Below, one piece after another: positions 16,824 to 26,687 of a stretch of DNA of 64,000 nt. A program made the position numbers and the translations under genes. The notes beneath the pieces were generated by a model that worked only from the letters and a program-made list of their open reading frames with translations, ran no database searches and had not been told where the DNA came from. The DNA is from Kroppenstedtia eburnea (GTDB lineage Bacteria > Bacillota > Bacilli > Thermoactinomycetales > DSM-45169): positions 1,054,001-1,118,000 of the forward strand of contig NZ_CP048103.1 in NCBI RefSeq assembly GCF_013282215.1, given 5' to 3'. Positions within the stretch are counted from its first letter, which is position 1, and every line of letters starts with the position of its first letter.

Positions 16824-19490
16824 GTGAATCCTTATGTTTTGCAGTTCGATGAAATCGATGGGGACTCTCTGCCGGATGCGGGAGGCAAGGGGGCCAACCT
16901 GGGCGAGTTGACGAATGCGGGCTTTCCCGTGCCTCCGGGTTTTTGTGTGACCACTGGAAGTTATCGTGCCTTTGTGGAAACCAGTACGGAGATGAAGGGT
17001 TTCTTTGTCCAACTGAATGAGTTGACTCTGGATTCGCTGGATCAAATACGGGCAGTGGGGGAGAGAATCCGAAACCATCTGCGTTCTCTACCGATTCCAT
17101 CAGGGGTCCGGGCCGCCATTACCTCAGCCTGGAGAAAGAAAGGTACAGAGGGGGCGTATGCCGTCCGTTCCAGTGCCACAGCGGAAGATTTGCCGACGGC
17201 ATCCTTTGCCGGCCAGCAAGAGACTTATCTCAATGTCCTGGGGGAAGAAGACCTGATGGAAGCCGTCCGGAACTGCTGGGCCTCTCTCTTTACCGACCGG
17301 GCGATCGTCTACCGGTTGAAAAACGGGTTTGATCACCGGGATGTGTATGTATCGGTTGTGGTTCAGCAGATGGTTTTTCCGGAAGTTTCTGGGATTCTGT
17401 TTACGGCGGATCCCATATCCGGACACCGGTCCACCGTCTCCATAGATGCCGGTTTCGGACTGGGGGAAGCCTTTGTCTCCGGGATGGTATCTGCTGATCT
17501 GTATCAGGTTCGATCCGGCCAAATCGTGAAAAAACAGATTGCAGAGAAGAAAAAAGCGATTTACGGACTCCCGGGAGGGGGAACCGAGATCAGAGGGCTC
17601 CCCCGGGAGCAATGGAAACAACAAGCTTTACCTGATGAAACCATCCTGGAGTTGGCCCGGTTGGGAAAACGGATCGAACAGCATTACGGCAAGGAGCAAG
17701 ACATCGAATGGGGCTGGGGCGATGGGCAACTGTGGATATTGCAAAGCCGTCCCATCACCACCCTGTATCCGATCCCGGATGAAGTGCGGGATTCGGAGAA
17801 GCTGCGCGTTCTCTTTTCCTTCGGCCACCAGCAGATGATGACTGAGGCGATGAAACCCATGGCCCTCTCCATTTGGCGAACAGTATTCCCCTTTGGAAAA
17901 GAGAGGGCGGAGTCGGAGAGCCGTGTGCTGTTGCCTGCCGGGGGACGGTTATTTATCGATCCAACTGAGGTGCTGTATATCAAGCCCGTCCGGAGAATCA
18001 TGCCTCGCTTGTTGATGGGTATCGACGAGGGGATCGCCCGGGGAGTCATGGAAGTGATTCAACGGGAGCGGTTCCAACAGGAAGCCCGGCCTCGAAAAGA
18101 CCTTCGCAAACAAGTGGGCCAAAGGGTGAAGCCCATTGCTGTGAATGTCATCAAAAATCTGATGTGCCGGGACACCTCCGGAGCAGTGGAGAAATGCCAC
18201 CGCATCATGGAAGAGTGGGTGGCCAGGAGCGAAGAACAACTGGCCGGGGTGACGGGAGCAGCTCGGATCCGGCTCATTCGACAAAACGCCGGGTCCCTCA
18301 TGATGAAACTGTTCACGCAAATGTTGCCCTACCCTCTTTCGGGAGTGATCGCCTACAAAGGCATCCAGGATTTCACCCGGCGCTGGCTGGGGGAAAATGG
18401 GGATGTTCATCGGCTCAACAGATCCCTCTCCGGAAATGTCACCAGTGAGATGGGGCTTGCCTTGGGGGATCTGGCAGATCAGGCGAGGAAGTTTCCGGAA
18501 GTGACGGAATATCTGAAAATGGCCAGGAACGGGACCTTTTATGAAGGTCTCAGCCAAGTTCGAGGGGGAGAAGAGTTCCGGATCTACCTGGAACGGTTTA
18601 TGGATCGATACGGAATGCGTTGTCCAGGTGAAATCGATATCTCCCGGACGCGATGGCGCGAATCCCCCCAAGCACTGGCCGCCGCCATCCTGGGACACAT
18701 TCGAAATGTGGAACCGGGAGCCCATCGACTCAACTTTGACCGGGGCCGGGCAGAAGCGGAGGAGGCGGCGAGAAGGATCGTTGAAGAGATTCGCCGACGA
18801 AAAAGCCGGTGGCATGCAAGATGGATGGCTCGATTGATCCGGGTGTTCCGGGATGTCATGGGGGTGAGGGAACATCCCAAATACATTCTGGTCCGTCATC
18901 TGGATCTGTGGAAACGGGGGATTCTGGAGGAGGCGGAAACATTGGCCGCCCGGGGGATCTTGGAGGAAAAAAACGATGTCTTCCATTTGACCCTGGATGA
19001 GTTGGCGGCGATTTTGGATGAACGGTTCCCGGAGGATGTCCGGGAGCTCATCGGGAAGAGGAAGCGGGATTACGTGAGGAATCAGACACTGAGTCCTCCC
19101 CGGGTCATGACCCATGAGGGGGAAATCATGCGAGGTGTGAAGCGGGAGATGGAAATTCCCGAGGATTCTCTGTTGGGCACCCCGGTGTCCGCCGGGGTGG
19201 TGGAAGGGGTGGCCCGGGTGGTGATGGATCCTGCACAGGCCAATCTGCAACCCGGCGATATTTTGATCGCTCCCTTTACGGATCCGGGGTGGACCCCGCT
19301 GTTTCACTCGGCTCAGGCTCTGGTGATGGAAGTGGGAGGACTGATGACCCATGGTGCCGTGGTGGCACGGGAATACGGCATCCCGGCAGTGGTGGGGGTG
19401 GATGGGGCGACCCGGCATATCAAAGACGGTCAGTGTCTCCGGATCGATGGCACGCAAGGCATTGTGACGGTTTTGAGTGAAGAGGAGTGA
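16824..19490 (+). CDS. PEP synthase / rifampicin phosphotransferase-like protein
   Basis: 888 residues in three parts: an ATP-grasp domain at about 1-320 (GGKGANLGEL, AYAVRSSATAEDLP, DIEWGWGDGQLWILQSRPI), a long middle region at about 330-780, and a C-terminal phosphohistidine domain with GGLMTHGAVVAREYGIPAVV (His near 843). This layout and length match rifampicin phosphotransferases (Rph, about 865 residues) and the related B. subtilis Pps. The middle region would be the antibiotic-binding domain of Rph, or the PEP/pyruvate part of a true synthase; sequence alone does not separate them here. GTG 16824 is the only sensible start. A TetR gene just upstream favours an inducible resistance role. 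Confidence 0.8.
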   Translation: MNPYVLQFDEIDGDSLPDAGGKGANLGELTNAGFPVPPGFCVTTGSYRAFVETSTEMKGFFVQLNELTLDSLDQIRAVGERIRNHLRSLPIPSGVRAAITSAWRKKGTEGAYAVRSSATAEDLPTASFAGQQETYLNVLGEEDLMEAVRNCWASLFTDRAIVYRLKNGFDHRDVYVSVVVQQMVFPEVSGILFTADPISGHRSTVSIDAGFGLGEAFVSGMVSADLYQVRSGQIVKKQIAEKKKAIYGLPGGGTEIRGLPREQWKQQALPDETILELARLGKRIEQHYGKEQDIEWGWGDGQLWILQSRPITTLYPIPDEVRDSEKLRVLFSFGHQQMMTEAMKPMALSIWRTVFPFGKERAESESRVLLPAGGRLFIDPTEVLYIKPVRRIMPRLLMGIDEGIARGVMEVIQRERFQQEARPRKDLRKQVGQRVKPIAVNVIKNLMCRDTSGAVEKCHRIMEEWVARSEEQLAGVTGAARIRLIRQNAGSLMMKLFTQMLPYPLSGVIAYKGIQDFTRRWLGENGDVHRLNRSLSGNVTSEMGLALGDLADQARKFPEVTEYLKMARNGTFYEGLSQVRGGEEFRIYLERFMDRYGMRCPGEIDISRTRWRESPQALAAAILGHIRNVEPGAHRLNFDRGRAEAEEAARRIVEEIRRRKSRWHARWMARLIRVFRDVMGVREHPKYILVRHLDLWKRGILEEAETLAARGILEEKNDVFHLTLDELAAILDERFPEDVRELIGKRKRDYVRNQTLSPPRVMTHEGEIMRGVKREMEIPEDSLLGTPVSAGVVEGVARVVMDPAQANLQPGDILIAPFTDPGWTPLFHSAQALVMEVGGLMTHGAVVAREYGIPAVVGVDGATRHIKDGQCLRIDGTQGIVTVLSEEE

Positions 19491-19730
19491 GATGAACCAT
19501 GGTTTTCCGAAGGGACGACTGCCATCGACTCGTCCAAATCCTCTGAGAACGATGAAAGACCGACAGGGGGATGTATTCCGGAGAGAAGAGAGATTTCCGG
19601 GATCGTGGATGTCCTTATGAAAGTCTGAAGACCGGGCGCTTTCTTTTTGTCACATCAGTATAGGGGTCCAAACAGGGAGCCGGGAGAGATCATAACCTGA
19701 AAAGAGGATGGGGAGAAAGGAGGGCTTTCT

Positions 19731-19892
19731 GTGTTGGCCCGTTTGACTCAAATGCTGAAAAAACCCTGGGTAAAAAAGATCATGGGGTACTGGAATAAGG
19801 TGAGAACGATCTACGGAAGAATGGTTCCCATCTTCAATATGTTGAAGCCATTGATGAGTATGGGCAGCAGACAGCTGCCCGGTTATTATTGA
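19731..19892 (+). CDS. Unrecognised 53-residue basic, Met-rich peptide
   Basis: GTG start with an excellent ribosome binding site (GAGAAAGGAGGG, 7-9 nt upstream) and a terminator three bases after the stop, which together make it a credible gene. The product has 53 residues, eight Met (counting the start), thirteen Lys/Arg and no acidic residue. A basic half (MLKKPWVKKIMGYWNKVR) is followed by a more hydrophobic segment with FNMLKPLMSMG and a GYY end. It has amphipathic-helix character and no obvious signal peptide. I do not recognise a family. It could be a membrane-associated regulatory peptide, a type I toxin or a structural small protein. Confidence 0.6.
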   Translation: MLARLTQMLKKPWVKKIMGYWNKVRTIYGRMVPIFNMLKPLMSMGSRQLPGYY

Positions 19893-19895
19893 TCG

Positions 19896-19918
19896 AGTCC
19901 CTCAGGGGACTTTTTTTG
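19896..19918 (+). terminator. Terminator of the 53-residue peptide gene
   Basis: AGTCCC-TCAG-GGGACT stem followed by seven T, three bases after the stop codon. Confidence 0.8.
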
Positions 19919-20039
19919 TGTCCGGTTTCCCGCCCGATGGCAGACAGGTATGAAGGGTTCCGCCTCAAGCATGGTGAATAGCATAAGATGATGGATATTT
20001 ATGTTGAAGTGACAGAGAGAGTATGAGGGAGGGAGCCTG

Positions 20040-20414
20040 TTGAAATCGGTTTCGATTGTGAGCCGGTGGATCATGGGAGCCATCTTTATTTTGGCAGGGC
20101 TCAACGGCTGGTTGGTTTTTTTCGGTTATTCCCCCTTTCTTCCGACAAGTCCGAAGGCGATGGATTTTTTTCAGTTTCCCTATCTTCTGTTCACAGAGAA
20201 GACGGTGGAGGTGATCGGGGGACTGCTTCTGCTCAGCAATCGCTTTGTTCCTCTGACCCTGATCATCTTGGCGCCCATCGTGGGGAATATCCTCCTGTTC
20301 CACCTGTTTGCCGACCTTTCCTTACTTCCGCTGGCCATGGTCCTGACTGTTTTGGAGGGGATCCTGCTGTGGCATTACCGGGCCTGTTATCAACCGTTGT
20401 TAAGAGCAAAGTGA
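20040..20414 (+). CDS. DoxX-like small membrane protein
   Basis: 124 residues, four predicted membrane helices. The order (RWIMGAIFILAGLNGW, an amphipathic LFTEKTVEVIGGLLLL helix, LILAPIVGNILLFHLF, LTVLEGILLW) resembles DoxX-like/DoxX-DUF4345 proteins. Function unknown; related proteins are tied to thiol or quinone redox processes. It starts at TTG 20040 behind GAGGGAGGGAG. Its terminator hairpin directly abuts MITE copy C. Confidence 0.7.
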   Translation: MKSVSIVSRWIMGAIFILAGLNGWLVFFGYSPFLPTSPKAMDFFQFPYLLFTEKTVEVIGGLLLLSNRFVPLTLIILAPIVGNILLFHLFADLSLLPLAMVLTVLEGILLWHYRACYQPLLRAK

Positions 20415-20423
20415 CCATACAAG

Positions 20424-20462
20424 AACCCCCTGAAAATGAGCTTCACCTTTTCAGGGGGTTCT
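20424..20462. terminator. Hairpin terminator between doxX-like gene and menA
   Basis: GAACCCCCTGAAAA / TTTTCAGGGGGTTC, a 14-bp perfect stem. The last C is also the first base of MITE copy C, so any T tract on the plus strand has been displaced. Confidence 0.75.
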
Positions 20463-20600
20463 AGAAGCATTGTGAAAAAGCCATTCACAGGGAGGGTTGG
20501 GTTTCACATGGAGTGACTTTGGCTCGTAAGAACAACCGGAAGGTCATGTGAAACCCAATCCCGACCGTCCAAGAGTGCACTAAATCACAATGCTTCTAGG
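20462..20600. repeat. MITE-like element, copy C
   Basis: 139-bp copy with perfect 15-bp terminal inverted repeats CTAGAAGCATTGTGA / TCACAATGCTTCTAG and an inner palindrome GGTTGGGTTTCACATG / CATGTGAAACCCAATCC. No hairpin units. It lies between the convergent doxX-like and menA genes. This is the cleanest copy and a good reference for the family. Confidence 0.9.
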
Positions 20601-20608
20601 ATCATTTG

Positions 20609-21535
20609 TCAGATCCACTGGTTTAAAAAGAGTCCCACCGCCAGCAGAAATCCAAAGAGAGTGTTCACCTGGGCGGTGAATTTCATGGCCGGGGCCATTT
20701 CCGTGTTTGTGGTTTTTCCCTGGAATCCACGGACGGCCCGGATGGATTTGGGGATGCTCAGAAACACCAACAGGATCCAGGGGGTCACCTCCCCGGCGAG
20801 GACGAGAATGAGGACCCACAGGTAAGAGACGATAAACATCCCGGCGAGGAAGCGGACGGCTCCCTTGTGTCCCAGGAGGATGGCCAGGGTTTTGCGGCCG
20901 TTTTTCTCGTCTCCTTCCCGGTCGCGGATGTTGTTGGCCATCAGGATCGCCCCGACCAGGATGGCGATGGGGATGGAGACGAGCAGGCTGTCCAGGGTGA
21001 GGGTGCCGGTCTGGATGAAAAACGCGATCAGAATGATTCCCATCCCCATAAACAAGCCTGCGGCCACCTCGCCCAGGGGGGTGTAAGCGATGGGGAGAGG
21101 TCCTCCGGTGTAGAAATAACCCGCCGCGATGCAGAGGGAGCCGATCACCGCCAGCCACCAGCTGCTCTCCATACAGATATAGATACCCAGCAGGACGGAG
21201 ACTCCACAGAAGGTGACGGCGATCCCCATCACTGTATTCGGCGAGACTCCATGGCGCACGATGGCACCGCCGATGCCCACGGAGTGTTCGTTGTCCAATC
21301 CCCGCTTGTAGTCGTAGTACTCGTTGAACATGTTGGTCGCCGCCTGGATCAGGATGGAGGCGGTCAACATGGCCAGAAACAAGGGAATGTCGATCCGGGT
21401 CAGCGGCATCGCCAGTGCCGTCCCGATCAGGACAGGCACAAAGGAAGCGGTCAGGGTGTGGGGACGCAACAGTTGCCACCATACCCGCCAGCCTTTTGCG
21501 GCGGCCGGCCCGGTTGTGGTTGGTTGCCCGTTCAT
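20609..21535 (-). CDS. menA: 1,4-dihydroxy-2-naphthoate polyprenyltransferase
   Basis: 308-residue UbiA-family membrane prenyltransferase that attaches the isoprenoid tail to DHNA in menaquinone synthesis. The first Asp-rich motif reads NMFNEYYDYKRGLDNE and the second NNIRDREGDEKNGRKT; about eight membrane segments are present. ATG 21535 follows GGAAGGAGCG. It is divergent from menF, so the roughly 230-bp spacer holds both promoters. Further menaquinone genes are on the opposite strand. Confidence 0.93.
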   Translation of the reverse strand: MNGQPTTTGPAAAKGWRVWWQLLRPHTLTASFVPVLIGTALAMPLTRIDIPLFLAMLTASILIQAATNMFNEYYDYKRGLDNEHSVGIGGAIVRHGVSPNTVMGIAVTFCGVSVLLGIYICMESSWWLAVIGSLCIAAGYFYTGGPLPIAYTPLGEVAAGLFMGMGIILIAFFIQTGTLTLDSLLVSIPIAILVGAILMANNIRDREGDEKNGRKTLAILLGHKGAVRFLAGMFIVSYLWVLILVLAGEVTPWILLVFLSIPKSIRAVRGFQGKTTNTEMAPAMKFTAQVNTLFGFLLAVGLFLNQWI

Positions 21536-21764
21536 CAGTGTTTCGCTCCTTCCTTCCGATTCCATTATACTCCGGAACACTCCCGGACTCCAGTGTAGCC
21601 GGGAACGGTAGAAAAGAACGGGGATTTTGGGTATACTGGATTTGGCTTAATGATAGAGTGTGTGCTGGCAGTGGGCATAGAGCGGAGCGAATCCCAAGCC
21701 AGATCGGATTCGCCGAAACGCCGTCGGGAGAGTGGTTCCCGGCGGGTGGATGGGGGGAAGGACC

Positions 21765-23174
21765 GTGACGACCATGAGAGAACTACACAACCTTGCCGGG
21801 TTGAAGGAAGGGGCGGCCCGGGCCCGGAGGGAACAGAGGCCGGTGCTGGTCAGCCGGACCCGGTTGGTGAACAGCCTGGATCCCCTCTCTTTTTTTGCGT
21901 CTGCAACGGGATATCGGGGAACGCGGAACTTTTGGTCAGATCCCGACCGGGAGGTCACCCTGGTCGGCGTGGGTGCCGCTTGGAAGTTGGAGACACATAC
22001 CCGGGAGGACTCTTATTTGAAAACGGGGCAGGAGTGGGATCACCTGCTGAAAGGTGCGATCCGGGTTCCGGCAGAGGCACCGACGGGTACGGGGCCGCTC
22101 CTTCTGGGCGGCTTTTCCTTTGATCCACTTGCAGGAAAAACGCCGCTCTGGGAGGGGTTTTTCGATGCTTCCTTCATCCTGCCGCAATTTCTGTTGACAG
22201 TGACAGGGGGAGAATGTTGGCTGACGGTCAACGTTTTGCTCCACCCCGGGGAGGATGTGGAACAGAGGGGGAAGATGCTGGCGGAGCAGGAGGATGAACT
22301 CCTGGAGGCGGCTGAAGACTTTCATCTCTTTCCCCCGGCCCGTGCTTCATTCGATGTGGTTGAGGTGGAACCGGATCGCTGGAAAAAAACAGTGGCCACA
22401 GCGGCCCGGGAGATCCGGGAAGGAGCTCTTGAAAAGGTGGTGCTGGCCCGACAGCTTCGGGTGCAGTCGGAGACCTCCTTCTCTCCGGAAGCAGGCTTGT
22501 ACCGGTTGCGGGAGAGACAGCCTCACAGCTTCTTGTTTGCGGTGGAACGGGGGGAGGCTTGCTTCCTGGGGGCATCCCCCGAGCGCCTCGTGAAAAGGGA
22601 AGGGGAGCGGTTATATTCCACTTGCCTGGCGGGAACCACCCGGCGGGGGGAAGATCCGGAGGAAGACCGGAAATTGGGGGAAGAGTTGCTGTCCGATCCG
22701 AAAAATGAGGGCGAGCATGCAGTGGTGGTCCATATGATCCGTGAGGCATTTCAACAGGGTTGCTCCCAGGTGCGGGTGCCGGATTCGCCTACGCTCTACC
22801 GGGTGCGGGATGTGCAGCATCTTTTCACCCCGGTGGAGGGAACACCACTGCCGGAGACCACGTTGCTGTCGATGGTGCAACAGTTGCACCCCACCCCGGC
22901 TTTGGGCGGATTTCCCCAGAAAGAGGCGGTGGCCCGGATCCGGGAGACGGAAGGGATGGACCGGGGCTGGTATTCGGCTCCGGTGGGCTGGCTGGATTAT
23001 CGGGGAGACGGGGAGTTTGCTTGCGCCATCCGGTCCGGCCTGATCCGGGGGCGGGAAGCCTCTCTCTTTGCCGGCTGCGGGATCGTGGGTGACTCCGAAC
23101 CCGACAGCGAATACGAAGAGACGAAGCTGAAGTTCAAACCGATGCTGTCGGCGTTGGGAGGCGATGGCCGGTGA
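21765..23174 (+). CDS. menF: Isochorismate synthase
   Basis: About 469 residues; converts chorismate to isochorismate, the first committed step of menaquinone synthesis. Chorismate-binding-enzyme motifs lie in the C-terminal half: EKVVLARQ, FLGASPERLV, STCLAGTTRRG, NEGEHAVVVHMI, HPTPALGGFP and GCGIVGDSEPDSEYEET. GTG 21765 is 7 nt after a GGGGGG(AAGG) stretch; ATG 21774 and GTG 21732 are alternatives. The stop overlaps the menD start by 4 nt (GTGA). Confidence 0.94.
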   Translation: MTTMRELHNLAGLKEGAARARREQRPVLVSRTRLVNSLDPLSFFASATGYRGTRNFWSDPDREVTLVGVGAAWKLETHTREDSYLKTGQEWDHLLKGAIRVPAEAPTGTGPLLLGGFSFDPLAGKTPLWEGFFDASFILPQFLLTVTGGECWLTVNVLLHPGEDVEQRGKMLAEQEDELLEAAEDFHLFPPARASFDVVEVEPDRWKKTVATAAREIREGALEKVVLARQLRVQSETSFSPEAGLYRLRERQPHSFLFAVERGEACFLGASPERLVKREGERLYSTCLAGTTRRGEDPEEDRKLGEELLSDPKNEGEHAVVVHMIREAFQQGCSQVRVPDSPTLYRVRDVQHLFTPVEGTPLPETTLLSMVQQLHPTPALGGFPQKEAVARIRETEGMDRGWYSAPVGWLDYRGDGEFACAIRSGLIRGREASLFAGCGIVGDSEPDSEYEETKLKFKPMLSALGGDGR

Positions 23175-24940
23175 GTCACAGGGAAGACCTGACGGCAACT
23201 GTGGGTGCCTGTGTGGACGAGCTGGTCCTGAGCGGCCTCCGACACGCGGTGATCAGTCCCGGCTCCCGATCCACACCGCTGGCACTGGCCATGGCCGCTC
23301 ATCCCGGTCTGAAGGTGTGGCTGCTGGTGGATGAACGCTCCGCCGGCTTTTTTGCCTTGGGATTGGGCAAGGCTTTGGGGGAGCCGGCGGCGTTGTTGTG
23401 CACCTCGGGAACCGCGGCAGCCAATTATTTCCCGGCGGTGGCGGAAGCAAAACTGGCCCGGGTCCCGCTGGTGGTGCTGACCGCGGATCGCCCCCATGAA
23501 CTGCGGGATGTGGGTGCGCCCCAGGCGATGGATCAGATCGGAATGTTTGGAACCCATGTCAAATGGTTTATGGATATGGCGCTTCCGGAAAGCTCGGAGC
23601 CGATGTTGCGGTATGTGCGGACCACGGCCGCCCGGGCAGTGGCCACAGCCAAGACGGGGCCGAAGGGACCGGTCCATCTCAATCTCCCTTTCCGGGAACC
23701 CCTGGTTCCGGATCTCTCCTCCCCCGCCCTCTGGCAGGCAGGGAGGAGAGGGGAGGGGTCCGCTCCCTATGTCCGGGTGACCCGGGGAGAACGGGAGCTG
23801 TCCGGTGAGGAGCTGGACAGGTGGGCCCAATGGCTGTCCCGGCGGGAGCGGGGCCTGATCGTGGTCGGCCCTCAGGATACAGCGGGGCTGGGACCCGCTG
23901 TGCACCGGCTGGCGGAATCCCTCAGCTTCCCGGTTCTGGCCGATCCCCTCTCCCGGCTCCGGAACGGCTCCCATCCCAAGGAGTGGGTTTTGGAGGGGTA
24001 TGACGCCTTTCTGCGGGAAGAGGAAACGGTGGAAAAACTGGCCCCCGAGGTGGTGATCCGCTTCGGGGCGATGCCCGTTTCCAAAGCGGTCCTCCTGTAT
24101 CTGAAACAGCATCCCCAGACCCGACAGATCGTGATCGACCCGGATGGGGGGTGGCGGGACCCATCCTTGCTGGCCGCGGAGATGGTCTACACCGACCCGA
24201 TTCGCTTCTGCACCGGAGTGGCCGATCGGATCCCGCCCCGGAGAGAAACCCCTTGGGCGCAACTCTGGAAGGGGATCAATCGGGAGACGACGGCGCTGTT
24301 GGCGAAAACGGGCCGGATGGAGGCCCCATTTGAGGGACGGGTGTTTCTGGAGCTGGCGGAGTTGTTGCCGGAGGAGGGGATCCTCTTTGCCGGAAACAGC
24401 ATGCCCGTCCGGGATCTGGATTCATTTCTGTTAAAGAGTGACCGGCGCCTGCGTCCGATGGCCAACCGGGGTGCCAACGGGATCGACGGGGTGGTCTCCA
24501 CCGCTCTGGGCGCCGCAGCAACAGGCTCCCATGTGTCGCTGGTGTTGGGGGATCTTTCCTTTTTTCACGATCTCAACGGTCTCCTCGCCGCCAAGCTCCA
24601 CGCTTTGGATGTCACCATCGTGGTCATCAACAATGACGGAGGCGGCATCTTCTCCTTTCTCCCCCAGGCTTCCCAAACGGACCCCGCCGCCTTTGAGACA
24701 CTGTTCGGCACGCCTCTCGGCCTGGATTATGAGCATGTGGTCCGGATGTACGGGGGGCATCTGGAGCGTCCCGCTTCCTGGAAGGCCTTTCGGGAGGCTT
24801 ATGCCGCCAGCTTGCAACGGCCGGGCCTGAATGTGATCGAAGTTCGGACGGACCGCCGGGAAAATGTCGACCTGCACCGTGGGATCTGGAAACAGATCGG
24901 GGAAGAGGTGCGAAGGCGGCTGGGGGAGGCGGAGGGCTGA
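23171..24940 (+). CDS. menD: SEPHCHC synthase
   Basis: 589 residues; TPP-dependent addition of 2-oxoglutarate-derived succinic semialdehyde to isochorismate. VISPGSRSTPLALAM and the ELRDVGAPQAMDQ block mark the PYR domain. GNSMPVRDLD and the TPP/Mg motif GDLSFFHDLNGLL...NNDGGGIF mark the C-terminal domain. It starts at GTG overlapping the menF stop by 4 nt and ends one base into the menH start (TGATG), so menF-D-H are translationally coupled. Confidence 0.95.
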   Translation: MSHREDLTATVGACVDELVLSGLRHAVISPGSRSTPLALAMAAHPGLKVWLLVDERSAGFFALGLGKALGEPAALLCTSGTAAANYFPAVAEAKLARVPLVVLTADRPHELRDVGAPQAMDQIGMFGTHVKWFMDMALPESSEPMLRYVRTTAARAVATAKTGPKGPVHLNLPFREPLVPDLSSPALWQAGRRGEGSAPYVRVTRGERELSGEELDRWAQWLSRRERGLIVVGPQDTAGLGPAVHRLAESLSFPVLADPLSRLRNGSHPKEWVLEGYDAFLREEETVEKLAPEVVIRFGAMPVSKAVLLYLKQHPQTRQIVIDPDGGWRDPSLLAAEMVYTDPIRFCTGVADRIPPRRETPWAQLWKGINRETTALLAKTGRMEAPFEGRVFLELAELLPEEGILFAGNSMPVRDLDSFLLKSDRRLRPMANRGANGIDGVVSTALGAAATGSHVSLVLGDLSFFHDLNGLLAAKLHALDVTIVVINNDGGGIFSFLPQASQTDPAAFETLFGTPLGLDYEHVVRMYGGHLERPASWKAFREAYAASLQRPGLNVIEVRTDRRENVDLHRGIWKQIGEEVRRRLGEAEG

Positions 24941-25767
24941 TGCATATTCATGTCAACGGTGTCCCTTATCGGGTGGAGGCGGAGGGACAGGGACCGGCTC
25001 TTCTACTGCTGCACGGCTTCACCGGTTCCAGGGCCACCTGGGAGCCGTATCTCACCAACTGGACGCGACACTTCCAGGTGGTGCGGGTGGATCTCATCGG
25101 CCATGGAGACAGCGCCGCACCACCGGATCCATCCCGCTACACCATGGATCGGGCCGCGGCGGATTTGGCAGGGATCCTGGACCGGTTGCAGATTTCCCGG
25201 GCCCACGTTCTCGGGTATTCCATGGGGGGACGTCTCGCTCTCTCCTTCGCCGCCTGGTATCCCGATCGGGTGGAGACTCTCTTATTGGAGAGCAGCTCCC
25301 CCGGCCTGAAAACAGATACGGAGCGGCGGGCCCGCCGGGAGCGGGATGAAGAATTGGCGGACCGGATTGAAAGGGAAGGGCTGGAAGCCTTTGTCCTGTA
25401 TTGGGAAGGGATCCCCCTGTTTGCCAGCCAGAGGAACCTGCCGGAGAAAGTGCGACAGGCTCTTCGGAAAGAACGGCTGGCTCAGCGGACCCGCGGGCTG
25501 GCCAACAGCCTGCGCGGGATGGGAACCGGCGCACAGCCTTCCTGGTGGGAACATCTCGGAAGGATCCCATGCCCCGTGTTGCTGATCACCGGGGAGTTGG
25601 ATCAAAAGTTTTGCCGGATCGCGGAAGAGATGAAGGGTCAGTTTTCCCGGTGCCGATGGCGGACCGTGCCCGGGGTCGGACATGCCGTTCACGTGGAAGC
25701 GCCCCGACTTTTTGATACAATAGTGATGGAATTCCTTTTGCATCAAGGAAAATTCCCTAACAGTTGA
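24940..25767 (+). CDS. menH: SHCHC synthase (alpha/beta hydrolase)
   Basis: 275 residues, alpha/beta-hydrolase fold. Oxyanion region LLLHGFTGS, nucleophile elbow [10 protein letters not shown] with Ser near residue 96, acid in ITGELDQKF and His in [12 protein letters not shown]. It removes pyruvate from SEPHCHC. The ATG shares a base with the menD stop. menB follows after 14 bp. Placement between menD and menB is the Bacillus order and makes the family assignment firm. Confidence 0.9.
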   Translation: MHIHVNGVPYRVEAEGQGPALLLLHGFTGSRATWEPYLTNWTRHFQVVRVDLIGHGDSAAPPDPSRYTMDRAAADLAGILDRLQISRAHVLGYSMGGRLALSFAAWYPDRVETLLLESSSPGLKTDTERRARRERDEELADRIEREGLEAFVLYWEGIPLFASQRNLPEKVRQALRKERLAQRTRGLANSLRGMGTGAQPSWWEHLGRIPCPVLLITGELDQKFCRIAEEMKGQFSRCRWRTVPGVGHAVHVEAPRLFDTIVMEFLLHQGKFPNS

Positions 25768-25781
25768 GGGAGGATGAGAGA

Positions 25782-26600
<819 letters not shown>

Positions 26601-26612
26601 ACCGACAGGAAC

Positions 26613-26641
26613 ACCCGGCTCTCTGATGGAGCCGGGTTTTG
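26613..26641 (+). terminator. Terminator of the menFDHB operon
   Basis: ACCCGGCTC / GAGCCGGGT stem, loop TCTGATG, then TTTT. Confidence 0.85.
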
Positions 26642-26687
26642 TCATTCAGCTCATCGTCAAACAGGTAATCCACATTTGAGCAGCCGT

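Noticed and set aside
17949-19457. Long antisense open frame (about 500 codons) opposite the PEP synthase-like gene
   Set aside because: Pro/His/Arg-rich product typical of a GC-rich antisense shadow; the plus-strand gene is a clear conserved protein.
22997-24262. Antisense open frame across menF-menD
   Set aside because: Shadow of menD, with no ribosome site and no family.
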